Below are positions 57,301 to 64,000 of a DNA stretch of 64,000 nt, piece after piece; within the stretch, counting starts at the first letter, position 1, and every line of letters starts with the position of its first letter. Origin of the DNA: JARYLZ01 sp964388275. GTDB taxonomy: Bacteria > Bacteroidota > Ignavibacteria > SZUA-365. The stretch lies in NCBI GenBank assembly GCA_964388275.1, contig CAYLZD010000023.1, positions 8,480 to 72,479 of the forward strand, in the 5' to 3' direction. The notes under the pieces were generated by a model. The model searched no databases. It was given only the letters and a program-made list of their open reading frames with translations, and had not been told where the DNA came from. Made by a program: the position numbers and the translations under genes.

Positions 57301-58668
57301 TCACCGTCCCGTGCACTGCAGGTAGGCGACGAGCTGCGTGCGGCAGCGGGCCCGGGCCTCGATGTGTTGATCCCGCGCATGCTGCAGGGCGGCCTGCGCT
57401 TCGAGCAGGTCCGAGAGCGTGCTCAATCCGCGCGCGTGGCTGTCGGCGTTGATGCGCAGCTGTTCCTGCGCCTGCGCGAGAGCCGTGATGCTCAGCTCGT
57501 GCTGCCGCCACGCGTCGTCGAGGTCGAGCCGGGCTTTCTCCATCTGCAGGAGCAGCAGTTCCTTTCCGTCGCGCAGGCGCGTTAGCGCGACGTCTTCGTT
57601 CAGCGACTGCCGCTCGATGGCGTGCGCGCCGCCCCACCATTGCGAGATCGGCACCGAAAGCGCCGCGAAAACCGCGCCGAACGTTTTGCCCGCGTTGTCA
57701 TCGAGCGCGATGTAGCGGCCGGTGACGCCGACGGCGAGGCTCGGGAGATATTCTCCCCGCGTGATGCCTGTCTTCAATTCCTCCGCCTCGACCGCCTTCC
57801 CGAGCAGCGCGAATTCATCGCGTTGTGCCAGCGCCGCCGCATGATCGATGCGATAGCCGGCGGGATCGCCGGGAGCGGGCAGCGTGTCGGCCGGCACGAA
57901 GGCGCTGTCATACGCGAGTCCCGCATGCCGGCAGAGCGCCATCATCGCCAGGGTGTAGCCGTGTCCGGCCTGGGAACGCTTCAGGCGGACGCCGCTCTGC
58001 TCGAGCTGAACCTTCAGAAGATCGTTCTTCAGGGCTAGTCCCGCCGCGACGGCGTCGGCGGTCTGCCGCTCGATTTCGTCGAGCATGGACGCGTAACCGT
58101 CGAGCGTCGCGCATTTTTCCCTCAGCGTCACGGCGTTCCAGTACAGTTCTTCCGCGCGCAGCGCTACGCCTTTGGCCGCGAGCCGTTCCTGCAGCGACCG
58201 GACCTCCGTTCCAAGCGCGGCGAGCCGGTTGCCGTTGACGATGCGCCCGCCGGCGAACACCGGCTGCGAGATGTCGATCCAGGCCGTGGCCGCGCCGTGC
58301 AGCATGGACACGGTGGAGGCGGGGAGGTAGGCGAACTGCGTGGCGGCCGGGATGTTCATCGGATTCCCGTCGTACACCGGAAGGTTTCCGCCCGCCGTCC
58401 GCATTTCGAAGAGATCCTTGTCCGCGCGCAGATACATCGCGCCCGCGTCGACGACGGGGAAATAGCTCGTTATCGCGCGCGCGCGATCCCGGCGGGCGGC
58501 GGCGCTTTCGAGAGCCGCGGTCAGCACGTCGACATTGTTGCGCAGCGCGAGCTCGCGGCATTCAGCCAGCCCGAGCGGACGCGCCGGAGAAGCGGTTTGC
58601 GCGAAGGCGCCGGCCGTGTGCGCGCAGGAGAGAAACACGGCGCAGGAGAAGGCTGTGCGGAGCGTCAT
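57301..58668 (-). CDS. TolC-family outer membrane efflux protein
   Basis: The outer-membrane channel of a tripartite efflux pump, 455 residues with a signal peptide (residues 1-24, ending AFAQ). The paired outer-membrane efflux protein repeats are visible. LGLAECRELALRNNVDVLTAALE-like helices begin the first half, with Q-P-V-F-A-G-G-R at about 150. The matching feature in the second half is VPISQWWGGAHAIERQSL near 350. Long helices and coiled-coil stretches fit the periplasmic tunnel. The open frame extends 278 codons further upstream in a shadow of the pump gene, but ATG 58668 overlaps the pump stop by 4 bases and gives the signal peptide. It is the last gene of the operon. Confidence 0.9.
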   Translation of the reverse strand: MTLRTAFSCAVFLSCAHTAGAFAQTASPARPLGLAECRELALRNNVDVLTAALESAAARRDRARAITSYFPVVDAGAMYLRADKDLFEMRTAGGNLPVYDGNPMNIPAATQFAYLPASTVSMLHGAATAWIDISQPVFAGGRIVNGNRLAALGTEVRSLQERLAAKGVALRAEELYWNAVTLREKCATLDGYASMLDEIERQTADAVAAGLALKNDLLKVQLEQSGVRLKRSQAGHGYTLAMMALCRHAGLAYDSAFVPADTLPAPGDPAGYRIDHAAALAQRDEFALLGKAVEAEELKTGITRGEYLPSLAVGVTGRYIALDDNAGKTFGAVFAALSVPISQWWGGAHAIERQSLNEDVALTRLRDGKELLLLQMEKARLDLDDAWRQHELSITALAQAQEQLRINADSHARGLSTLSDLLEAQAALQHARDQHIEARARCRTQLVAYLQCTGR

Positions 58669-61600
58669 GGCAGCGCCTCCGCGGCCGGGGTTTCGCGGCG
58701 ATGGAAGTAGTAGTACAGCACCGGCAGCAGAAACAGCGAGAGCAGCAGCGCGAAAAGCAGTCCGAAACAGACCACCGCGCCGACTGGCCCCCACAACGAC
58801 GACCCGCTGAGAATCATGGGCACGACGCCCATCGCGGCGGCGGCGGAGGTTAGGAATATCGGACGCATGCGCCTTTTTCCGGCGGCGATCGCCGCCTGCT
58901 CGATGCTGTGCCCGTGCGCGCGCCGGAGATCCTCCGCGAAGGTGACGTAGATGATGCCGTTGCGCACGACCACGCCCATCAGTCCGACGATTCCTATGAA
59001 CGCGGTCACGCCGAAGGGATACCCGGTCACGAGCATGCCGACCGCGGCGCCGAAGACGCTCATGGGCAGCGTGGTCATGATCAGCAGAGAAGTCGACACG
59101 TTTCGATACTGAACCATGAGGATGAGGAAAATGATGACGATGCTGACCGCCAGCGAATAATAGAACGGGGTGATGTAGTCCTGGCTGTCGAGCCAGTCGC
59201 CGGCATAGGACACGCTGACGCCTTCGGGCAGCGCGAGCGCGTCGACGCGCGGACGGATCGCGTTGAAGACCTCGGAGGAATACAGGGCGCGGTCGACTTC
59301 CGCGCTTACGGTGATTGCGCGCACTCCGTTCCGATGCGCGATCTCGCCTTCGCTCCATCCGGGGCGGAGGTCGGCCACGCTGCGCACGGGCACGGCCGCC
59401 GCGAGGAAGGGCGCGGTCACGTGCTGATCGGCGAGGTCCGCGGGCGTCCTCGCTTCCCGGGCGGCGCGGATGTTCACCGACAGCGGATAGTCCCCTTCCC
59501 ATACCGTCGCCACCGGGAGACCCGTGGTCCCGGCCATGAGCGACCAGGCGAGCAGGGACGAGGAAATGCCGAGACGCGCGGCCTCATCGTGGCGGAGCTC
59601 GACGTCCACCGATTGCAGCGGCTGCGCAAAGTCGGTGCGCACGAACTCCGTGCCCTCCGTCTCCCGCACGATCGCGGCGACACGCTCGGCCGCGCGCCGC
59701 AGAGCCGGGATGCTGTCGCCGGATATCCGGATCTCTATAGGCGAACGCGCGACGGCCATCACGAGCTGTTTCCATTTGACGTCCGCCTGCGGCCACGCGC
59801 CGCGCAGTTCGCGGCTGTATCGGTCGAGCACGTCCGGCGTGACTTCGGCCGATTCCGTGAGCACGACCATTTGCCCGTAGTTCCGCGACGGAAATGCGGG
59901 GGAGTACAGGGTGTGGAAGCGCGGCGAACTCGCGCCGACGAAACTGGCGATCACGGTGATGCGCGGGTCGCGGGAGAGGATGCGCTCGATGGAGCGCATG
60001 ACCGAGTCCGTGGAGGCGAGCGCGCTGCCTTGCGGGAGGTACACTTCCACGGCGAACTGGTTGCGCTCGATCTTGGGGAAGGATTGCTGCGGCGTCGTGG
60101 CGAGGATCAGTCCGCCCGCCGCGAGCGAGACCGCGCCCGCCGCCACGACGCTTCGTTTGTGCCGGAAGGCCCGTTCGATCATGACGTCATAAGCGCGCTG
60201 CAGAAGGTTGAGCGCGCCGCGCCCGCCTTCCGCGGCGCCCGGCGCGCGCACGCCCGAGCGGATGCGCTGGAAACTCAGCAGCGGGATGACGGTCACCGAG
60301 ATCACGAGCGAAACCAGCAGCGCGAAGCTGATTGTCAGAGGCAGCGAACGCACGAAGTCGGCGCCCGCGCCCTTGAGGAAATACGGAACCGGCAGAAAGC
60401 ATACGATGATGATCAACGTGGCCGAGACCACGGAACTGAAGAGTTCGTATACGCTTTTCGAGGCCGCCTCGTGACGCGACATCCCGAGATCGAGCTTCTC
60501 GAGATAATTGTCTATGATAACCACCGCGTCGTCGACCGTGATGCCGAGGACGATGATCAATCCCGCCAGGGATACCGTCTGCAGGTCCATTCCGCTGATC
60601 CACATCAGGCCGATCGCGATGGATATGGAGGCCGGGATAGACAGCGCGGCGATGCGCGCGACACGGAAGGGGAGCAGCGCGAGCGTGACGAGGATCACGG
60701 CGATGATGGCGATGGCGAACTCGCGAAGGAAGTTGTTGATCGCCTGCGAAACGGCGCCGGGTATGTCGGAAATGGTGGTCAGCGTCACGTCCCCGGGCAG
60801 GCTCCGCTCGAACGACTCGAGCGCCGCGCCGACCTCCGCGCCGAACCGCGTGACGTTTTCTCCCGGCGCCATCTCGAGCGAAACGACGATGCACTTCTTC
60901 CCGTCGACGCGCACGTAGGAATCCGGATCGGGGTATTCGCGCCGCACGCGGGCGACGTCGCGCACGCGCAGCACGTTGCCCGCGGGATCGGCATGCACGA
61001 TCTGCGCGGCCACGTCGCGTTCGGACAAGTAGGAGGGGAGGATGTGAACGGGACGCACCGCGTGTCCGTCATCTATCTCCCCCGCGTATTCGACCGCGCT
61101 CCGCGGCCGCAGAGCGGCGAACAGCGTCGCCGGCTTGATGCCGTATTGCGCGAGCTTGGCGTCGTCGACGTACAGCGAGATCTGCTCCTTCCGCTCTCCG
61201 TAGCGGACCACGCGGGAGACGGAGGAAACGCGGCGCGCCGCATCCTCGAGCCGGCGCACGAAGCCCTCCAGCTCCCGGTAGGACTTCGTGTCCGACTTCA
61301 CGGCCAGCAGCAGCGTCGACGTGTTGCCGAAGTCGTTGTCCGCGGTGAGCGATCGCACACCGTCGGGCAGCGAGGCCTTGAGTTCGTTGAGTCCGTGCCG
61401 CAGGCGCGTCCAGAACGCCTCGGGATCCTTCTCGTCCTCGGCGATCTGCACGTACATCACCATGACGTTTTCCTTCGAAATCGAATGCGTGCGCTCGCGG
61501 TCGACGGATCCGTAGCGGAACAGATACTGCTCCACCTTCCGCGTGAGCTGCTCCTCGACTTGTTGCGACGAGGCGCCGGGATACACGCCGACGATCAGTC

Positions 61601-61745
61601 CGACCGGCATGTCGAAGCGCGGCCATTCGTCGCGGGGCATCACGAACAGTCCGATCACGCCGGTGGCCATCGCGCAGAAAAGCGCGATGTACAGCACCTG
61701 GCGGTACTTCAGCAGCAGATCGATCAGCGTTCTTTTGCCGTCCAT
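58665..61745 (-). CDS. RND efflux transporter, inner membrane pump
   Basis: A 1026-residue RND-family pump that uses the proton gradient to export drugs or other small molecules through the TolC partner. The twelve-helix topology with two large periplasmic loops (about 35-330 and 550-860) is visible. Helix 4 carries GITVDDAVVIIDNYLEKL, with the two Asp residues of the proton relay. The second half has VGLMGVVVRNGIIYV and RMRPIFLTSAAAAMGV, typical for this family. SIPASISIAIGLM and PRDEWPRFDMP are also present. The length and sequence are closer to the less characterised cation/multidrug RND group than to AcrB. The start is ATG 61745, overlapping the membrane-fusion gene stop by one base; GTG 61748 is an alternative. 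Confidence 0.94.
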   Translation of the reverse strand: MDGKRTLIDLLLKYRQVLYIALFCAMATGVIGLFVMPRDEWPRFDMPVGLIVGVYPGASSQQVEEQLTRKVEQYLFRYGSVDRERTHSISKENVMVMYVQIAEDEKDPEAFWTRLRHGLNELKASLPDGVRSLTADNDFGNTSTLLLAVKSDTKSYRELEGFVRRLEDAARRVSSVSRVVRYGERKEQISLYVDDAKLAQYGIKPATLFAALRPRSAVEYAGEIDDGHAVRPVHILPSYLSERDVAAQIVHADPAGNVLRVRDVARVRREYPDPDSYVRVDGKKCIVVSLEMAPGENVTRFGAEVGAALESFERSLPGDVTLTTISDIPGAVSQAINNFLREFAIAIIAVILVTLALLPFRVARIAALSIPASISIAIGLMWISGMDLQTVSLAGLIIVLGITVDDAVVIIDNYLEKLDLGMSRHEAASKSVYELFSSVVSATLIIIVCFLPVPYFLKGAGADFVRSLPLTISFALLVSLVISVTVIPLLSFQRIRSGVRAPGAAEGGRGALNLLQRAYDVMIERAFRHKRSVVAAGAVSLAAGGLILATTPQQSFPKIERNQFAVEVYLPQGSALASTDSVMRSIERILSRDPRITVIASFVGASSPRFHTLYSPAFPSRNYGQMVVLTESAEVTPDVLDRYSRELRGAWPQADVKWKQLVMAVARSPIEIRISGDSIPALRRAAERVAAIVRETEGTEFVRTDFAQPLQSVDVELRHDEAARLGISSSLLAWSLMAGTTGLPVATVWEGDYPLSVNIRAAREARTPADLADQHVTAPFLAAAVPVRSVADLRPGWSEGEIAHRNGVRAITVSAEVDRALYSSEVFNAIRPRVDALALPEGVSVSYAGDWLDSQDYITPFYYSLAVSIVIIFLILMVQYRNVSTSLLIMTTLPMSVFGAAVGMLVTGYPFGVTAFIGIVGLMGVVVRNGIIYVTFAEDLRRAHGHSIEQAAIAAGKRRMRPIFLTSAAAAMGVVPMILSGSSLWGPVGAVVCFGLLFALLLSLFLLPVLYYYFHRRETPAAEALP

Positions 61746-62890
61746 CACTTCGCCGCTCCCGTCCCGCTTCTCACGGCCGTTCCGTCGACGAGCTTGTGCT
61801 GTCCGCGCAGCACGACCGCGTCAGCCGGGGAGAGGCCGTTCCGGATGATGATGCCCTCTTCGGCGAAACCGTCGGTTTCTACCATGCGGCGGGCGGCGCG
61901 CCCGTTCTTCACGATGAACACGTATTGCGCGCCGGCCTCGTCCACCATCACGGCTTCGGACGGAACGACAACACCCGGCTCGCCGGCGCCGTCGCGGGAC
62001 GCATTTTCGAGACGAACGGCGCAGATCATGCCGGGTTTCATCGCGCCGTCATTGTGCAGGACTATGCGCACCGGATATGAATGCGAGACCGCGTCGGCGA
62101 CTACGCCGATCTCTTCCACCGCGCCCGCGTACTCCCGGTCGCCGAGCGCGGAGACGCGCGCCCGGGCGCATTGTCCGCGCTTCACGGAGGCAATCTCGTT
62201 TTCGGGCACGGCGATGCGCGCGAAGACGCGGCCGATGCGCATGACTGTGACGGAGGTGAGGTTGGGAACGGCATTCATGCCCGGCTCGACGGTTTTACCG
62301 CCGACCACGCCGTCGACGGGTGAGCGCAGCTCGCAGTCGCGCAGGTTCTTCCGCGCGATCGCGGCCGACGCGCGGGCCCGCGCGAGCTCGGCCTCCATCT
62401 CCGCCATGCGGATTTCGGGAAGCGTGGCGTTTTTCGCCATGGGCTTCAGGCGCGCGTGCGCGTCTTCCGCCTGCGCCAGCGTGGCCAGCGCCATTTCGAG
62501 CGCTTCCCTGGCGCTCGTGGTGTCGAGCACGGCGAGCAGCTGTCCGCGGCGCACCGGATCTCCTTCCGAGACGAACACGCGCGCCACTGTCCCCACGGCC
62601 GCAAAGCTGAGTGGAAAGGTCTCGGACGCCTCGATTGTGCCGCTGAAGGCGATGGCGCCGGCGCCGGATCGGGGCCGGGGCGACATCGTCTCGACAAGCA
62701 CGGCTTCGTCGGTCGCGCGCCTGATGTCGGTTTCGCCGCAGGCGGCAAACAGGAAGCATAAGGCGGCGAAGGCGGCCAGGCGGACAGCCGGGACATGGCC
62801 CGTGCGGAGGCGGGGACGGAGCTTCAGCGCACCATTCGTAGACTTGGACGATAATCGTTTTTGAGTCGAATTCTGCATAAAAAAAATCAC
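61745..62890 (-). CDS. RND efflux periplasmic adaptor (membrane-fusion lipoprotein)
   Basis: A periplasmic adaptor that links the RND pump to TolC, 381 residues. A long basic N-terminus precedes a hydrophobic core and lipobox (FAAC, Cys at about 51), so it is probably lipid-anchored. The family features are the lipoyl-like half-motif GTVARVFVSEGDPVRRGQLL (about 94-113) and a coiled-coil hairpin (about 125-170). The second lipoyl half is LRSPVDGVVGGKTVEPGM, followed by the beta-barrel domain. GTG 62890 overlaps the TetR stop by 4 bases; ATG 62878 is an alternative. A copy of the TetR operator lies inside its first codons. Confidence 0.9.
   Translation of the reverse strand: MIFFMQNSTQKRLSSKSTNGALKLRPRLRTGHVPAVRLAAFAALCFLFAACGETDIRRATDEAVLVETMSPRPRSGAGAIAFSGTIEASETFPLSFAAVGTVARVFVSEGDPVRRGQLLAVLDTTSAREALEMALATLAQAEDAHARLKPMAKNATLPEIRMAEMEAELARARASAAIARKNLRDCELRSPVDGVVGGKTVEPGMNAVPNLTSVTVMRIGRVFARIAVPENEIASVKRGQCARARVSALGDREYAGAVEEIGVVADAVSHSYPVRIVLHNDGAMKPGMICAVRLENASRDGAGEPGVVVPSEAVMVDEAGAQYVFIVKNGRAARRMVETDGFAEEGIIIRNGLSPADAVVLRGQHKLVDGTAVRSGTGAAK
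62844..62870. promoter_or_regulatory. second TetR-type operator, inside the adaptor gene
   Basis: A 27-bp element matching 21 of 27 positions of the operator at 63471: TTGGAC at the left, a shared central AATCGTTTT, and GTCGAA at the right. The half-sites are an inverted repeat with one mismatch. Its location inside the coding start of the adaptor suggests a secondary binding site. Confidence 0.5.
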
Positions 62891-63468
62891 AATCCGTTGG
62901 AAATGAGTTTCGCGGTCATGGCCACGTATTCACTGTTGTAATCTTCGAGGAACAGAAACATTTCGAGCGACCGGACGATGCCGGAGATGACATGCGTAGC
63001 TGTCTCGAGTTCTTTTTTTCCCGAAAAATGGAATTCCCCCTGCCGGACGCCGAGGGCGAGAATCTCCCGGATGAACGCTGCTTCCTCCACCTCGAATTCC
63101 CTGATGATATTGCGCAGGAAGCGGGGATTCTCGCGCACTTCCCGCAGGACGACGCGGTAGATCGTGACCGCGCTGTCCATTTCGGAGAGCGAGGCGGCCA
63201 CATACCGGGCCAATTTCTCCTTAGCCGAGGCGAAACCCGCGACAGACTCTTTCGCGCGCGCCAGCAGCTGCGAGATCTCCTCGATCACGATGGCGTCGAC
63301 TATTTCCTCCTTGCGGCGGAAGTAGTAGTAGAGCGTGCTTTTTCCCTTGCCCGCCTCGCGCGCGATGTCCTCCATCGTAGCCTTGGCGAAACCCCAGCGC
63401 TGGAACATCCTCCCCGCTGCCTGCAGGATTTCGTCCCGTATTGCGCTTTCTTTCTGTGTTGTATGCAT
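62887..63468 (-). CDS. TetR/AcrR-family repressor of the efflux operon
   Basis: A 193-residue regulator. The N-terminal helix-turn-helix domain shows the TetR signature: ILQAAGRMFQRWGFAKATMED, then IAREAGKGKSTLYYYFRRKEE (about 13-53). The C-terminal part is an all-helical ligand-binding domain. Genes of this kind next to RND operons normally repress them and respond to pump substrates. It is the first gene of the operon. A strong promoter lies directly upstream, and an inverted-repeat operator begins one base before the start codon. This implies autoregulation together with the pump. ATG 63468 is the only sensible start. Confidence 0.95.
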   Translation of the reverse strand: MHTTQKESAIRDEILQAAGRMFQRWGFAKATMEDIAREAGKGKSTLYYYFRRKEEIVDAIVIEEISQLLARAKESVAGFASAKEKLARYVAASLSEMDSAVTIYRVVLREVRENPRFLRNIIREFEVEEAAFIREILALGVRQGEFHFSGKKELETATHVISGIVRSLEMFLFLEDYNSEYVAMTAKLISNGL

Positions 63469-63469
63469 G

Positions 63470-63498
63470 ATTGGACTAAAATCGTTTTATGGTCCAAT
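63470..63498. promoter_or_regulatory. operator of the TetR-RND operon
   Basis: ATTGGAC and GTCCAAT form a perfect 7-bp inverted repeat separated by 15 bases, with an AAAATCGTTTT centre. It overlaps the -10 element (63496-63501) and the predicted transcription start, and ends one base from the TetR start codon. This is the geometry of a repressor site. Confidence 0.75.
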
Positions 63499-63524
63499 AT
63501 AACTCCGGCGCGGCAAAATGTCAA
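63496..63524 (-). promoter_or_regulatory. near-canonical promoter of the TetR-RND operon
   Basis: On the minus strand TTGACA (63519-63524) and TATATT (63496-63501) are exactly 17 bases apart. That is a perfect -35 and a five-of-six -10 with ideal spacing. Transcription should begin near 63489, which makes the mRNA leader only about 20 bases long. Confidence 0.8.
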
Positions 63525-64000
63525 GTCCGTGGATTTTCCGATGCGAGTCCTGCTCGAGCACGGCGGAACAGCGGGCCGGCCGTGAAGCGCGGATCGCAAG
63601 CATCGCCGGGCGCCGGCCGGGGATGCCTCAGTGCGGGAGTCCCGGGCGCGATGCTTCACCCTGTACGCCGCTGCTGCGCGCAGCACGGCTATGATCACCG
63701 GTTTCGCTTCATGATCTCCCGCGAGGCCGAAAATATTTTTGGAATATTTCTCTGTAGTATTGCTTCTTGTCATTTTTTTTGTTTTTTTATTATCACTTTT
63801 AGAAGCATGTAAATGGAGAAGCGGCAATACTCGAAGCGCTGTTATCCAAAGGCTTGATTACTGGCGCGACAGCAAGGAACCGGAATTACTCGGCATTCTG
63901 AATTACTCAATCGAGGTTTATTAGCTACTTCAAAACTACGGGAGAGTTACTACGGGGTGCGTTATATAGTTAGCATTCATCGCACGCAGCATACTTGACA
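63525..64000. other. right-edge region, AT-rich end with no supported gene
   Basis: About 480 bases upstream of the efflux operon. The left part is GC-rich and has a 7-bp inverted repeat GCATCGC/GCGATGC around 63600-63655. From about 63725 the sequence turns AT-rich with T-runs. A 61-codon frame at 63739-63924 starts with a hydrophobic stretch (VVLLLVIFFVFLLSLL) and could be a small membrane protein. It has no clear ribosome-binding site and no recognised family, so I do not call it a gene. Confidence 0.35.

Noticed and set aside
58908..62864. A 1318-codon open frame on the plus strand opposite the RND pump and adaptor
   Set aside because: It is antisense to clear pump and adaptor genes, is rich in Arg, His and Asp as expected from a GC-rich shadow frame, and contains no domain. 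The opposite strand has all the family motifs.

Overview
The window is GC-rich DNA carrying a scaffold gap of 100 Ns (33000-33099), so it looks like a draft or metagenome-assembled genome. It probably comes from the Bacteroidota/Chlorobi/Ignavibacteria/Kapabacteria branch of the FCB group. Seven secreted proteins end in, or appear to end in, a type IX secretion (T9SS) type-A sorting domain with the motif YPNP or a variant. BshB1 (bacillithiol synthesis), DUF4783, a DUF4295-like ribosomal-operon gene and DUF3857/transglutaminase proteins point the same way. Many genes have a good Shine-Dalgarno (GGAGG or AGGAG), which is unusual for Bacteroidia proper. That favours an Ignavibacteria/Chlorobi/Kapabacteria-like lineage. 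This placement is inference; no 16S gene is present.

Layout. 1-5843: the 5' end of murA (leaving to the left), a coiled-coil membrane protein, an acyl-CoA carboxylase carboxyltransferase (pccB-like), a DUF6150 repeat protein, and an aspartate ammonia-lyase fused to an N-terminal cyclic-nucleotide-binding domain. 5974-10359: a three-gene run of exported proteins, two of them DUF3857/transglutaminase-like paralogues, one with the catalytic triad and one without its cysteine. 10552-11151: a 2-Cys peroxiredoxin. 11334-24097: two large T9SS cargo proteins, the second a 3346-residue four-module beta-helix protein whose stop codon opens a heptamer microsatellite. 24300-37140 (all minus): a helix-hairpin-helix/beta-barrel protein, a YbhN-like membrane protein overlapping maf, a very large NtrY-like sensor kinase, DUF4783, a gapped DUF4384 protein, a lipoprotein and a TIGR03790-like T9SS protein. 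37650-39168: a TPR membrane protein, tRNA-Arg(CCG) and a metallo-beta-lactamase-fold hydrolase. 39325-45084 (plus): an Omp28-like T9SS protein, a propeller-like secreted protein, a three-PASTA membrane protein and a small YbjN-like protein. 45093-48844 (minus): bshB1 and a membrane spermidine-synthase-like protein with TPRs. 49016-49941: a ribosomal operon (DUF4295-like gene, rpmE, rpsR, rpmB) with a recognisable promoter and a strong terminator. 50065-56526: a Cys-rich T9SS protein, rsgA and an SBBP-repeat T9SS protein. 56731 onward: tRNA-Ser(GCT), followed by an 80-bp tandem repeat that copies the tRNA 3' tail. 57301-63468 (minus): a TetR-regulated tripartite RND efflux operon.

How it fits together. 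Most of the window serves the cell envelope and secretion (T9SS cargo, lipoproteins, transglutaminase-like proteins, efflux). Housekeeping pieces (murA, ribosomal proteins, rsgA, maf, tRNAs, carboxylase) lie between. The efflux operon has the clearest regulatory logic: TetR, membrane-fusion protein, RND pump and TolC genes are joined by 1-4 nt overlaps. A near-canonical promoter lies upstream, with a perfect inverted-repeat operator over the expected start site and a second, related operator inside the second gene. No CRISPR array, transposase, phage gene or recognised defence system was found.
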